From: Diploptera punctata
Lineage: Eukaryota > Arthropoda > Insecta > Blattodea > Blaberidae
Assembly (NCBI GenBank): GCA_030220185.1
Contig: JASPKZ010004568.1
Coordinates: forward strand, 501,501-565,500
DNA length: 64,000 bases
Reading direction: 5' to 3'
This document shows positions 43,912 through 55,296 of this stretch, piece by piece. The notes below the pieces were generated by a model. It did no database searches. It saw only the letters and a program-made list of their open reading frames with translations, and was not told the DNA's origin. The position numbers and the translations under genes were made by a program. Every line of letters begins with the position of its first letter. The first letter of the stretch is position 1.

Positions 43912-43980
43912 TAATATAGAATAACTTTAGTTATCGAGAAAACAATATTTATTAGATAAGAAGTAATTGTATAAGCGTGA

Positions 43981-44872
43981 CTTAAAATCTTTAGAGAATT
44001 AGGAAGGCTTACAACTGAATGGTATTAATAAGCTGTTAGTTTATGCTGATGATGTAGTACTACTGGCCCATAGCGAGGAGATACTAAAGGCCAACACGCA
44101 CACACTATTGAGTAACACTAAGAAATTAGGACTGGAAGTAAATATCAGTAAAACTAAATATATGGTCACACGTAGAAATACATTATATAATGGAAATGGA
44201 CAGCTAATGACAAATGAGGGAAATTTTGAGGAATTGGCTGAATTCAAATACCTAGGAACAATAATCACAAATAGGAATGAGATGCACAAAGAAATTAAAC
44301 ATAGGCTCAATTCTGGAAATGCATGCTATTATGCATTGCAGAGACTTTTGATGTCCCAACTCCTTTCAAAAAACGTTAAGCTGAAAATATATAAAACTAT
44401 TATTCTACCAGTTATATTATATGGGTGCGAAACATGGACTCTTACTTTAAGGGAGGAAAGGAGATTACGAGTATTTGAGAATAAAGTTCTTAGGAAAATT
44501 TTTGGACCAAAGAGAGATGAACAGACAGGTGAATGGAGAAGACTCCATAACAATGAACTACACGGTCTTTATAGGAAGCCAGATATAATAACAGTTAAGT
44601 CCCGTAGACTGCGATGGGCAGGACATGTTGCGCGTATGGGGAATGAAAGACGTGCATGGAAACTTCTTGTAGGAAAGCCAGAAGGAAAACGCCCAGTTGG
44701 TAGACCAAGAATGAGGTGGGAGAACAACATTAACTATGATTTGAGGGAAGTCGATTATACAGGGAATGATTGGAAAGCATTGGCTCAGGATAGGGATGTA
44801 TGGAGAGCTTGTGTCCGTGCGGCCATGAACCTACGGGTTCGATAGTGCCAGTGATTAAGTAAGTAAGTAAGT
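43981..44872 (+). mobile_element. LINE family B, young 3' copy
   Basis: Open from just after a stop near 44000 to 44845. It begins with LNGINKLLVYADDVVLLAHS (motif C intact), then EEILKANTHTLLSNTKK, TNRNEMHKEIKHRLNSGNA, LPVILYGCETWTLTLREERR, LRWAGHVARMGNERRAWK, GKRPVGRPRMRWENNINYD and DRDVWRACVRAAMNLRVR. Tail TAGTGCCAGTGATTAAGTAAGTAAGTAAG, i.e. (TAAG)n. The long open frame and close match to 21481-22262 suggest a recent burst. 5'-truncated before motif B. Confidence 0.92.
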
Positions 44873-44899
44873 GACTTAAAAGTGTCAAGTGTGCGGCAA

Positions 44900-45965
44900 T
44901 CCCTGATATGTTGATGGATGGAATTCTAGGAGCGGACAGAGGCTACTATGAAAAAAGTAGAATAAGAGGAAATGCTGTGGAAACGGATTGTTAGGAGACT
45001 GTTATCTTGTTACCTAGTGTCAATATTGTGGTAAGAAGATAACTTCTGTAATCTGGAGTAGGAGTGTAGGAAGTCAGAAGCTTGAAAATAAGTGAAAGAG
45101 AGTGCAGTTTACGTCTGTCACTAAGACAGATTCAAGATATATTATTGAAGTGTTTAGAAATATAAACATAACGGCGGATATTAAAAATTAATCGAACGCA
45201 AGCATTATGAACACACTGCAATCTCTCCGACAAGTCACAGTTTACGTCTATATATATATATAACGTCACAATAAGTGAAGTGTGGAACGCAAGATTCTGC
45301 ACAGGGTTTGTTTTAATGAAACTGGCAGAAAATTCTTTAAACATGCACGATAATGTAAGATGGAGAAAATCTTTTTACATATGTGTTTCAGTTGTGTTTG
45401 CCATATTAAATTTGCGTCTAGACAAAGTCCAAGATCTATTACTGAACAAGAATAAGGGATAATTATACTATTTATAGTAATTATTGGAAGTGTATATATG
45501 TAAAAAATTCTGAGCAGACTTTAGTGTCCCATTAGAATGACTTGTGACTTGTTAGGATTCAGATTTAGACCGAAACTTGTAGACCAGTTAAATATAGATG
45601 TGAGATCGTCATTCAGTTTCGTTAAGCTGTTATCGAGGGAACGTGGAGATGAATGTAGGTTAATTTTTAGATCGTCAGCAATATAGGTGATAACAGCAAT
45701 GCTTTAGTACATAGTACATAAGTCATAGATATAGGTTGAGAAAATAAGTGGTCCGAGAACACTGCCCTGGAGACTCCCGTCTGCATTTTCTTGAAGGCGA
45801 GGATTTAGAGTTTAATGAAAAGTACTGTTGACTTCTGTGTAGATATGAATCGAACCAGGATACAGCGTTGTTAGACAGGTGTATTCGATTGAGCTTTATC
45901 ATAAATAAGTCGAGGTCTACATTGTGTAGAGTTTTGCTGAAATCATGTAAGGTTGAAAAAGTTTA
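44900..45965 (-). mobile_element. LINE family L (CR1/Jockey-like), decayed
   Basis: Minus-strand reading: HDFSKTLHNVDLDLFMIKL and a WFDSYLHRSQQ block (palm, ~45850-45940), a PGQCSRTTYF-like motif B remnant, then CDLSERLQCVHNACVRLIFN near 45190-45250, the conserved C-terminal block of CR1/Jockey-type ORF2. Many stops and a short TA run at 45248. The window's only clear member of this group. Confidence 0.75.
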
Positions 45966-45969
45966 TTCA

Positions 45970-46252
45970 AGAAAACCGTATACAATATGAAAAGTTGTCT
46001 CATAGACTGCGGTGGACAAAAAATTTGGCACGAATAGGGAATGGAGCAGGAGCTCGAAAACTGTATGTAGGGAAACCAGAGGTAAAACACCCAGCTAGAC
46101 TAAGAATGAAGTGGGAGAGTAATATTAACCACGTTTTGAAGTAGGTAAATTATATGTAATAGAAGATTGGAGAACATTAGCTCAGTATAGAGCTTATGTC
46201 CCCGCGGTCGCGCATGGCCTTGAACCTCCTGGTTCGATAATGACAATTAATC
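45970..46252 (+). mobile_element. LINE family B tail, old copy
   Basis: SHRLRWTKNLARIGNGAGAR, KLYVGKPEVKHPARLRMKWE then stops, ending GGTTCGATAATGACAATTAA in place of GGTTCGATAGTGCCAGTGAG. Confidence 0.8.
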
Positions 46253-46700
46253 CCGAAATGTAGGTCTTTCGGTTCATATTCCAACATCAACAGAAGATCA
46301 ATATTAACATTTTGCTGATGGCGGAATAAGTTCCGTAAATAAATGTGAAATAATTGAGAAGACGATTCCTTACAGGTATCAATTTTATGTATAGTTCAAA
46401 ATTGTACGTTCATTTTCACACCTAACAATCGCTCACCTGGGCCTACTATTTAATCCCTTCAACGTTGTAAATTAATTTTTGCTTCTGCCTGTATTTCAAT
46501 CCTCAAATTGGCGAAAAACTATTATTTTTTGTAATTTATTTAAATATGTCGGGCCGCAGTGAAAATAAAATCGTGTAAAGACGTAAGTAATATTGTGCAA
46601 TCAAACAAAAATGTATATAATTTTAACCTATTCGTTTGTCTACTATTTCAAAAATTATAGGCTATTAGATAAATTTAATCTCTTTATCTTTTAGAATGTC
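46253..46700. other. Unassigned AT-rich sequence
   Basis: No element recognised. Confidence 0.5.
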
Positions 46701-46705
46701 GAATC

Positions 46706-46905
46706 TGCCACGGTGGTCTGGTAGTTATATTCCTTGCCTCTAGTCCCGAGGGTCGTGAGTTCAAACCCGGTCGGGGTCGATGGATTTTTAGGACGGAAAC
46801 ATCTATGGGACACGTCCTCCAGAAAGAACGTTAGCGTGGGTTTCCATTCTCAAGATTTTCAGGCTCGTAAAAGAACCACGAGCCTGAATAAAAAGAACTG
46901 TGCAA
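46706..46905 (+). mobile_element. tRNA-derived SINE (SINE-5)
   Basis: CCACGGTGGTCTGGTAGTTA head and B-box region GAGTTCAAACCCGG, followed by GTCGGGGTCGATGGATTTTT. The 3' half contains the inverted pair GGCTCGT...ACGAGCC (46861-46883). A partial partner lies at 15775-15880. Confidence 0.7.
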
Positions 46906-48006
46906 AATGTAAGTAACCTTTATGCATCCAAGTAATACCTTAGTTGCCTACTAGATGTCTTATTGAGGCGATGTGCTGGCCTTGTATCACTCGTTGTAGG
47001 TAAATAAGCGTAATTAAATTAGCTTGATTAAGAAATCCCGCCAGGAAGCACCCGTATTCCCATGCGTAACGTATGGCATACGTAATATATGAAAATAAAT
47101 ATTATTAAATATTGTATTGAAAAATTAAGAGTTTCAAATAACATATATCACAATTATTTCCAGCTAAAAATTGCATAAAATGGTCAAAAACCTGTTTTAA
47201 AACATTGAAGTTTGTATGTTCACATCTTGTATAAAATAAACTTTGTAACAATACATAATGACTGTTGGAATAAAGGCACCGAAATCCTTCTTGACGGGCC
47301 GTAATGGGGAGGAAATGAAAGGAAATGGGACAATGAAACACATAAATTACCCTTTTTGTGACGCTGTTTCAGCTGATTCGTTTTATAGCAGGAAAAAGAC
47401 AGCTGACTGCGCTGCTGGCGAATTTTTCCTATTTTTTAAATAGTAGAGTGGGAGGTATCGCGACTGACCCATACCCTCATACCATGACATCACAATGGGT
47501 TTAATTGGAAATGTCGATGTCGTGTCCGAGCCACCCCTCACCCTCCTACGACCCTTTTCAAACGTTGGTGTAACCTTCAACTCTGTGGTGCATGTTGTAT
47601 TAAAACACTATGTGCGGACATGCATATACATAGGGCTCTATGAATAATGTGCTTACATTTGTAGCGAGGGTCCACATTTTAAACATTACCACTGTATACA
47701 TAAGTAGCAAGTTCCTGCATTTACAAACCATTTATTCCACAATGACAAATCTAGAGTGTTTTGGTTGGTGAGAAAATTTCCAGGTTGGCGCTTCTGGTTG
47801 CTGGTTTTTAAAAATTAATGAACAATATTTTCAAAGAGCAAAATTCATCCTCTTAAAACAACGCATATTACCTGTTACATGTAAACTAGTAGCACATATG
47901 AAGAGTGTAGAGCTTCGAGTATTAGCGAAAATTATAATTTAATTACTGAAGTCAAATAGTAGGTTCAAAGTTATCAACTATATCATGAGCATTAAGGGAC
48001 ATTATT
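46906..48006. other. Unassigned sequence
   Basis: Mixed composition with several small frames of 60-78 codons on both strands at 47105-47580. None has motifs or a partner copy. Confidence 0.5.
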
Positions 48007-48790
48007 TGGACAATTTTACTCATGCCCCAAATGGGAGTCAATGTCCAATCACCTTTGTATGAATTTTGTTTTACAACCAATCACAGTCGTGTTTCACCTC
48101 GATATTTATCAACTTAAGTATATCATGTTAAAGAAAGCTCTTCCTTTTTAATATTCTGAACAGGCCAGATCACTATTTTGCAGTGACTGACTCTTTAAGA
48201 AATACGTTGAATATAGCCAATTTATATATTAAGATGTAAGAATCCTAGATTACACGTGGCTCCCAGATTGTAAATAGAGTACACGAATGTAACCAGATAC
48301 CACTTGCGAGATATAACAGAAAAAAATTGTAGCAATTGATTATACCACAATAAAAAGAAACCACTGTTTGCACCTTGTTAAACTTATTATTTCCCAGGTT
48401 TTTACGTTCCAGAAAAATATAATTGGCATATTAGAACATAGGACATCAGAAATTAATTAATAACCTATAATGTTGATTATGATATACAGTTTGATATACT
48501 TAATTTTTTCTCCACTAGTGTGCTTCTCACAATATTGCGATCATATTTGGCAATAAATAATATCATCTGGTGGCAGTGGATGAAAAAATGAAACATAACA
48601 AACGATTCTAATTTGTTTTCAAACATTGCCGTTTACATAAAATATATAAATATTTTAAAAATAACTATATTTAAATAATGTTTTGTGAGTAAACAGCTTA
48701 TTTTTATACAGTAAATAGTCTTAACAAATGCCACTATTGATTTCCAAATGCTCTAGATAAATTGGAAGTAATTCGTGGCATTACTTATCA
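48007..48790 (+). repeat. Dispersed repeat N, copy 2
   Basis: Starts CTCATGCCCCAAATGGGAG with CCAAT motifs in GTCCAATCACC and ACAACCAATCACAG. Shares with copy 3 the blocks CTTGCGAGATATAA, AGCAATTGATTATACCA, AAACCACTGTTTGCAC, GGACATCAGAAATTAAT and AACTATATTTAAATAATG. Ends in a hairpin (TGCCACTATTGATTTCCAA at 48729-48747 against TTGGAAGTAATTCGTGGCA, 48761-48779). No conserved frame. Class unknown. Confidence 0.85.
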
Positions 48791-49133
48791 TAAATTAAAT
48801 ATTAACTTAGCAATAAAAGCTCGAATATATAAAACTTGTGTCACACCTTGATGACAAATGCAGTGGAAACAATAGGCGAAATTTTGAAAACAGAATAACT
48901 TGTTAGAACGCGTGAAGTCAAAGTATTAATATCAATAACACAGCATGCACTATGCCATAAAAATATTCATGAAGAAATAAATTATACACGTGGGATTACA
49001 TAGTTATAATATAGTGTAAACGAGGAAGGAAAGAATGGAAAGAACATCTTAATGGAACGAATGAAAATCGGCTCCCGAAAGTTGTAATGAACTGAAAACC
49101 AGACACAACACGGTCTTAATTAATGTATTTTAA
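48791..49133. other. AT-rich spacer
   Basis: Nothing recognised. Confidence 0.5.
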
Positions 49134-49362
49134 GTCTTTCGGACTACATAGCAGTGATCTGGTTTTATTAACACTCAACGTTTCGTCTACTACTGTAGAC
49201 ATCTGCGTACTCTTTGACCTCTTAACTCTTCAAATATCGGCTGCAGCCATGAAGAATTAGGAGGTCATAAGGCACGCAGAATCTACGGAGGATATCTACG
49301 TAGTAGTAGACGAAACGTTGAGTGTTAATAAAACCCGACCACGACCATTTAGCCCGAAAGAC
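49134..49362. mobile_element. Palindromic pair of Penelope-type LTR fragments with hammerhead remnants
   Basis: Left arm 49134-~49235 and right arm ~49256-49362 are inverted copies. The shared core on the arm-sense strand is GACGAAACGTTGAGTGTTAA then TAAAACC. Each arm has a stem followed by GAAAC. On the complement of the left arm, GTCTAC-AGTA-GTAGAC precedes GAAAC. In the right arm, CGGAGGA (49286-49292, one base off CTGANGA), then ATCTAC...GTAGAC and GAAAC (49312-49316). This matches the hammerhead core order known from Penelope-like element LTRs. No RT is attached. The left-arm CTGANGA core is degenerate. Confidence 0.65.
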
Positions 49363-49559
49363 AAAAAAGACATAAATCAAGACAGCTGCCGTGGAAGTCT
49401 AAAATTTTACATATTACACGAACTATTGGGAAGACACCATGGAAACAGACTTTATAATAATAATATTTATTTTTAAATTGTATTTTATTATACAGTATGT
49501 AGACAAAATGCTAACAAGCTTGGATTTTTGGAAGCGATCAACAAGAATTTCAAATTACA
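49363..49559. other. AT-rich spacer
   Basis: Nothing recognised. Confidence 0.5.
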
Positions 49560-50090
49560 AGGACGTTAAATAATATTAAGTGCATGCTTTTTAAATATAG
49601 CATCCTCACGAATAAAATATACTCATTCGTTCAAAGTGCACCCAGGTCCAATTTAGCCGCCTCGTGGAAGATTCTCATTAACCGAATTCGTTTGTTATGT
49701 TTAATTATTTTATACAACCGCCATGTCAGTTAATATCAAACCAAACCCGTCGGTATATTAAAACAGCATCTACATAATATAATATATTTAGGAGATTTTT
49801 CAATATTCATAACACTCAATAGCGGAAATTAAAAATAAATTCTTAGCTTGAAAAACTTATAACCTGGTGGTTTTCATAAATGTCACAAATAAACTCTCCT
49901 GCGCACAAAGAATAAAAGAAACAAGTATTGAACATGTCAAGGGTTATTAGGGAAAATTAAAATATTTTATATTCGAGAGCAGCAGCAATTAAAAATATAC
50001 TAACAGTGTCCACTCAAACCGAAGGGTACATGTTACCCAAACTTCCTCTACTAGTCTCAAAATATCCGCCCGTTGGTGTTAAAAGTTACT
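49560..50090 (-). repeat. Dispersed repeat M, copy 2
   Basis: Inverted homologue of 5586-6090. In minus orientation it begins near ACATGTACCCTTCGG and TTGAGTGGACAC (compare TTGAGTAGACCC), and includes GATGCTGTTTTAATATACC, GGGTTTGGTTTGATATTAA, GAATTCGGTTAATGAG and GTCCTTGTAATTT. Confidence 0.75.
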
Positions 50091-50633
50091 TAAAATATCT
50101 CGGTTGAATTAGTTAATTCCATAACATTAGGATGTCCATCTGAAATAATCAGTTTATGATATTCTTCTATCTCTCAAATAATACATTGACGTTGGTTAAC
50201 CCTTTTTACATTCTTCATTTGGCTACGGTTAATAATTTTATATTATAATTTTAAATTGTGTCCAACACCTCAACGGAGTTTACAATGAATTTTAATGACT
50301 ATGTTTAATGAACTGTGAGTAACGAATTTGTATCTATGCTTTGCATTATTCTTTATAACAACTGAATAATTAGGAATGATAGTTCAATACATACAAGTAA
50401 TTATATATTTTCTTAATACTCTTAATTTGTTTATAAAATAATCTAATGAATATTATTCTTATAATACTTTTTTATTAAACATGCAAAAATCTACATTTTC
50501 TTGTTTTTATTTCACGATATTCAGGAGGGTTTGATCATTTGGTAAAATAGAAAAAAACGATAATTTCAGAAAAGTAATGGTACACAAGAAAATATACATC
50601 TCGATTTCTTCTATGAAACCATAAATACAACAA
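50091..50633. other. Unassigned AT-rich sequence
   Basis: No element recognised. Confidence 0.5.
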
Positions 50634-50634
50634 C

Positions 50635-50709
<75 letters not shown>
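50634..50709. repeat. (AAT)n microsatellite
   Basis: About 25 perfect AAT units. Confidence 0.95.
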
Positions 50710-50710
<1 letters not shown>

Positions 50711-51045
50711 TAATAAGATAATAGCAACGGTAATAATAATTCCGCAGTTTAACCTGTGGCCTTATAGGTACGTTTACGTGTCACCCTCCATCCGGGCATT
50801 ACTGTGACTCGACCTGTCGGGAGGGGGATCGCATGAATTAATTACATAACATTTATTTTATCACACAAAGGACATGGAGAGTCTGTCCGAAGGAGGAACT
50901 GCTAAATACCAGAGTCTCCTTCGTGAAAACACAGCTTTAAGTACACACACACAATCAAACATTGATACTGAACAGGGCGAATATGATAATGATGATTATG
51001 ATGACCTCATGATGTGATAAAATCATCTGAAAAAAATCATTCTCC
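50710..51045. other. Unassigned; local GC-rich patch
   Basis: 50745-50835 is GC-richer (CCTCCATCCGGGCATTAC, GACCTGTCGGGAGGGGG). No partner copy. Confidence 0.4.
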
Positions 51046-51106
51046 CTGGGGTTCAAACCCGGACCGCTGGTTTACGAGGCAGTGACACTAGTCAAAAACC
51101 ACAGCG
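51046..51106 (-). mobile_element. tRNA-like SINE head
   Basis: In minus orientation: TATCGCTGTGGTTTTTGACTAG, cited in part as GTGGTTTTTGACTAG, then CACTGCCTCGTAAACCAGCG and the B-box region GGGTTTGAACCCC. Resembles the SINE-2 head but is too diverged to place. Confidence 0.55.
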
Positions 51107-51112
51107 ATAGAC

Positions 51113-51115
<3 letters not shown>

Positions 51116-51159
<44 letters not shown>

Positions 51160-51160
51160 T
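51116..51160. repeat. (AAT)n microsatellite
   Basis: About 15 AAT units adjoining the tRNA-like head. Confidence 0.9.
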
Positions 51161-51980
51161 ATAATAATCATCATCATAATAGTAATAATAAATCCAGCCA
51201 AATTCTTTACAATAGATCAATACTGACACTAAAATCAAGCCAATACTCCAGATATCGAGTCCACTGCATCACGAAAATTCTCTCAGCAATGATATGAATA
51301 AACAAGTGAAGCGATATAAATCCAGTTGTACTGTATCATAACAAATAACACTAGATGTAATAAATACACAAGTCCTACGTAGAACCGTACTTGCTCATAA
51401 GTAAACGAATAACAACGTAGGAATAAGGCATTTAATCAAATTACTTTTTCAGCAAGTATGTCGACATAGAATCTACAACATAACATTTATGGAGAAATGA
51501 AAGAAGTAGAAGTGAGTAACCTCTGATTGCATTTGGATGTGTTCACAAAAGCAGTAATTCTTGTAGATTCAAGGCAGCAATCCAATCAATTGGTTGCAAC
51601 AAAAAAAAATGTCAGAAACTTCTAAAGCAATTGGATAAACAATATAAATTAGTAGTATTCCAGTAGATACCATCGCATATTATTATATTAGGTAATGAAA
51701 TAGCTTCAAAAATAAACTAATGCACAAATTGTTTTGTAGTTTGAATCATATCTATAAAATAAAATAAATTATACAAAGACAAGCAAAACACATACATTTT
51801 TTAAGCGCTAACTGACAAAATATGAGAAAAAATATATGAACTAGTAATAGAAGTGAAACAGAAAACACGAATAAAGCAGTAGATATAACCGACTAATGAC
51901 AGAACACGGCTACCTAGCCCACAATTTAAACAAAATCGGCATATAGCCATTCCTGATGACGTCATGTACGATCAACATCA
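51161..51980. other. Unassigned AT-rich sequence
   Basis: No element recognised. Confidence 0.5.
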
Positions 51981-52484
51981 CCTTCATTGTCCAGCACGAT
52001 GTACTAACAATCTTAAAGTGTGTACTGGGAAACCAGAGAGAAGCCTTCATTGTCCAGCACGATGTACTAACAATCTTAAAGTGTGTACTGGGAAACCAGA
52101 GAGAAGCCTTCATTGTCCAGCACGATGTACTAACAATCTTAAAGTGTGTACTGGGAAACCAGAGAGAAGCCTTCATTGTCCAGCACGATGTACTAACAAT
52201 CTTAAAGTGTGTACTGGGAAACCAGAGAGAAGCCTTCATTGTCCAGCACGATGTACTAACAATCTTAAAGTGTGTACTGGGAAACCAGAGAGAAGCCTTC
52301 ATTGTCCAGCACGATGTACTAACAATCTTAAAGTGTGTACTGGGAAACCAGAGAGAAGCCTTCATTGTCCAGCACGATGTACTAACAATCTTAAAGTGTG
52401 TACTGGGAAACCAGAGAGAAGCCTTCATTGTCCAGCACGATGTACTAACAATCTTAAAGTGTGTACTGGGAAACCAGAGAGAAG
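51981..52484. repeat. Minisatellite, 8 identical x 63 bp
   Basis: Units start at 51981, 52044, 52107, 52170, 52233, 52296, 52359 and 52422 and appear identical base for base. Because 63 is a multiple of three and the unit lacks stops in several frames, long frames run through on both strands. The 21-residue repeats include FIVQHDVLTILKCVLGNQRE on the plus strand and SLWFPSTHFKIVSTSCWT on the minus strand. Nothing else supports coding function. Absence of divergence implies very recent expansion or concerted evolution. Confidence 0.95.
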
Positions 52485-52550
52485 ATGAAATTTCATAAAA
52501 CCTCGACATTTGAGATACATAGATAAATAAATAAATAGCAATAGTCATTT

Positions 52551-52557
52551 TAACAAC

Positions 52558-52628
<71 letters not shown>

Positions 52629-52640
52629 TGATAATAATAA
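52551..52640. repeat. (AAT)n microsatellite
   Basis: About 27 AAT units with one GATGAT interruption at the end, next to repeat G copy 2. Confidence 0.95.
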
Positions 52641-52647
52641 TCATGAT

Positions 52648-52760
52648 ACTTCTTCTTCTTCCTTTCAAGTATTAGGCCAAGGCCTGTTACGATCCTATAG
52701 AAAATTTTCCCTTATGGGAAATTCTCATATAAGACTTGAAAGCATAATAATAGTCCCTTC
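52648..52760 (-). mobile_element. Repeat G, copy 2 (LINE H-type 3' end)
   Basis: Same ~110 bp as the 3' part of 31910-32340. The complement contains GTATTAGGCCAAGGCCTG, TTCCCTTATGGGAAATTCTC and AGACTTGAAAGCATAATAAT, with the complement of the (GAA)n tail at 52650-52662. It stops where an (ACT)n/(AAT)n run begins. Confidence 0.75.
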
Positions 52761-52762
52761 AC

Positions 52763-52832
52763 TACTACTACTACTACTAATAATAATAATAATAATAAAT
52801 AATAATAATAATAATAATAATAACAATAATAA
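52763..52832. repeat. (ACT)n/(AAT)n microsatellite
   Basis: ACT units followed by AAT units, filling the gap between repeat G and SINE-1. Confidence 0.9.
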
Positions 52833-53150
52833 TGAAGCGGTTAGACGCTCGCCTCTCACCGCTGGAGTCCCGAGATCGAGTCTCGGTCACCCCATGTGAG
52901 TTTCGTGTTGGATGAAACGGAGCTTGGGCAGATTTTTCTCGGGGTTTCTCCCGTTTTTCCACAAATTTAATTCCACCATTTCTTCATATTCATCTCATCC
53001 CTTTCGTTTCATTTCATTCATCCGCCCTTATGCGTCAGGACTGGTCGGCGAGCACTCTTGTCGTTTTCTATAAATATAGGGGCTTCATCTCATCTCATTC
53101 CTTGACCCGACCCTGAGTTGTACACGAGTTGAGGATATTTATTTATTTAT
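52833..53150 (+). mobile_element. SINE-1, unexpanded copy
   Basis: Starts GAAGCGGTTAGACGCTCGCC (A-box 5' half lost) with B-box region GATCGAGTCTCGG. The body matches 371-561, then a single minisatellite-like segment (TTCATTCATCCGCCC...GGTCGGCGAGCAC) and the conserved 3' end ACCCTGAGTTGTACACGAG, GAGGATATT with a TTTA-rich tail. It defines the ancestral state of the expanded copy at 371-1210. Confidence 0.85.
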
Positions 53151-53936
53151 AATTATTACTATTATTTATTATCATTATTATGATAAAGTCAATGGTAAGC
53201 AACATAGGCCTATTTAATTTAAACTCGACAAATGTAGAAAAATTACTTAGTCCATAGAGATGTTTCTTTTCCTTGAGGGAAAACAGTCAATGTTCACGCA
53301 TGTTGACACAAAAGATTGCCAATGTTACATTCATTTTCTATTGGTAGCATATAATACATAGAACATAAATATTAACCATTATCTTTTACGGTTACGAGTG
53401 ACTCAATAGAAAGCTGGTAGCTAGGGAACGAAACATTTTATTTAGACTCGATGTTCAGCTACGCGGACCCACAATTTTAATTCTATCGAAATAAAGCCAT
53501 ACTCATTATTGTTTAGCTCTCAATCCCCATATTTACAAATTGACGCACTACTTTTGTACCTGTTGCAGCAACTGAAGAAGACGGTCTACATTATTCAGTA
53601 GATAATTTAAACATTGTTTGTCAAAAATATTATATAAAGATAATTCTTTAAATAAAATTAGTGGCCTTTTATGGGAAATACCCTGTCTTAAGTAAAATGT
53701 GTTCAAAAAATAATTCGTTCATCGGTTACAGAAGGACTTGAATTTTTTTCTCAAACATTTCACTGCATATGTTGAGCACTATTGTACATCCGTGCAAATA
53801 TGGTATTAGTTGAAGACAAGGCACAAGTAGTTCGATACTCTGAGTTGAAATCGTTGTTACGATGCAAAAAGAGTTTAGTCGTATTTACAACAAAGCAAAA
53901 ACGACGCCAAGAGGACAAGAACATGTCATACATATC
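53151..53936. other. Unassigned AT-rich sequence
   Basis: No element recognised. Confidence 0.5.
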
Positions 53937-54563
53937 TTCGGGTTTTTACAGCTGCTGCCGTCTTCCCGTGCCAAACCTCCAAAGCCTGCGATCTTGGGCA
54001 TTTTCGATGCTTAGCCCTGTAGCTTGCATTACTGTCTTCATGTTTTCCTTCCATGTTAACTTTGGTCTCCCTCTTTTCTTCTTTCTGTTCGGATGCAATT
54101 CATATAGTTGCTTCGGCCATCGCTCATCTTCCATTCTTAAAACATGTCCTAACCACTTTAATTCTTTCTCCTCAATTCTTTCAATTATGCTTTCTTCTGC
54201 TTCCATTATGTTTATAATTCCCTTATTTGTGACATGTTCTAATTTAGACTTTCTGGCACTTCTGCGTAAATAATCCATTTCTAGATATATTAGTCTATTC
54301 TTGTAGTACTTATTAATTGTCCATACCTCACTTCCATACATTGCAACAGATTCCACCAATGTTTTACCAATATATTTTTTGTGTCTTTCCAAATATGCTT
54401 ATCCCACTATATGGAATTTAACGATGGTATTATTTTGCTACTCAGTTCAATTCTATGTGTTATGTTCTCTTTGCCTGTACCTTCAATGTTATCCATAATT
54501 ATTCCCAAATATTTAGTTTGTTTCACTTGCTTTATTTGGGTTCCTTCTTCCAATATTAAATTT

Positions 54564-54568
<5 letters not shown>
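53937..54568 (-). mobile_element. LINE family C, 3' part with 148-codon frame
   Basis: Minus frame 53946-54392: ERHKKYIGKTLVESVAMYGS (the YGSEVW motif), YLEMDYLRRSARKSKLEHV, ELKWLGHVLRMEDERWPKQL, KKKRGRPKLTWKENMKTVMQ and GLSIENAQDRRLWRFGTGRR. The region 54393-54568 continues the element 5' with frame breaks. The 3' end lies directly at TCTTCGGGTTTTTACAGC. Partner at 27745-28105. 5'-truncated at a (TA)n run. Confidence 0.88.

Positions 54569-54598
<30 letters not shown>
54569..54598. repeat. (TA)n microsatellite
   Basis: About 15 TA units at the 5' boundary of LINE C. Confidence 0.9.
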
Positions 54599-54600
<2 letters not shown>

Positions 54601-55222
54601 TCTTGATACGGACAACATATTTAAACGCCATGAAGGGCGCCGGCGTGTCTCCGAAAAACAAGCAGAGAATATTCTCTAAGCGTTTAATTGAAGTCAGTCT
54701 TCACAGGAACTTCAGACAAGAACCAACTGTCCATAAGTTCTTCAGAAAGAAATTTCATCTGCAGGCATACTCGGTCCATCACTTCAGACGGCATTTCAAT
54801 AGAGACTGGACATTCTTCGCATCAGTTCAGAAGCTCGCATGGAAGAGTTTATTGATACATTTTATTTTTAGAATTTATTAATTCTCAATCCATATTTTTG
54901 CAAATCATTTTTCCATAAACTTATTTGTTTGGTATGGGGAGCCCATTGAAGATAAAGCATTTCGGTTTACACACCATGTATATTCTATTTCAAATAAAAT
55001 CAGCATTTACTACGTTTTATGTACGTGGCATTCTCATTTAAAAATGCGTTACGTCTCATCAATGATCATTTGTCTGACACCAACCGACGTTCACCGCAAA
55101 ACAAGAGCTATTTTTTGTTATGGAGTTTTTCTAATATGTAGTGTATGGCAATGAGGGCTGCCTGTGGTTCCCATTGTTGAGGTAAATAATTGTGAGCAGA
55201 GAGACAGGAGCAATGTAGAGAG

Positions 55223-55226
<4 letters not shown>
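54599..55226. other. Unassigned; 92-codon basic frame at 54603-54881
   Basis: The frame encodes a Lys/Arg/His/Phe-rich product (RIFSKRLIEVSLHRNFRQ, HKFFRKKFHLQAYS, HHFRRHFNRDW). Base composition at 54630-54850 is more gene-like than the flanks. I do not recognise a family; it could be a fragment of an exon or an unknown element. No partner copy in the window. Confidence 0.3.

Positions 55227-55292
<66 letters not shown>
55227..55292. repeat. Compound (TA)n(GA)n microsatellite
   Basis: About 14 TA units followed directly by ~19 GA units. Confidence 0.95.

Positions 55293-55296
<4 letters not shown>

Noticed and set aside
51910..52668. 252-codon minus frame and two ~175-codon plus frames with 21-residue repeats
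   Set aside because: All arise from eight identical 63-bp units. The minus frame also runs through an AAT microsatellite (poly-Ile). No independent coding evidence.
54603..54881. 92-codon basic frame as a host gene
   Set aside because: Looks coding-like but I recognise no family. It lies directly after LINE C and a TA run, and has no splice or start context that I can defend.
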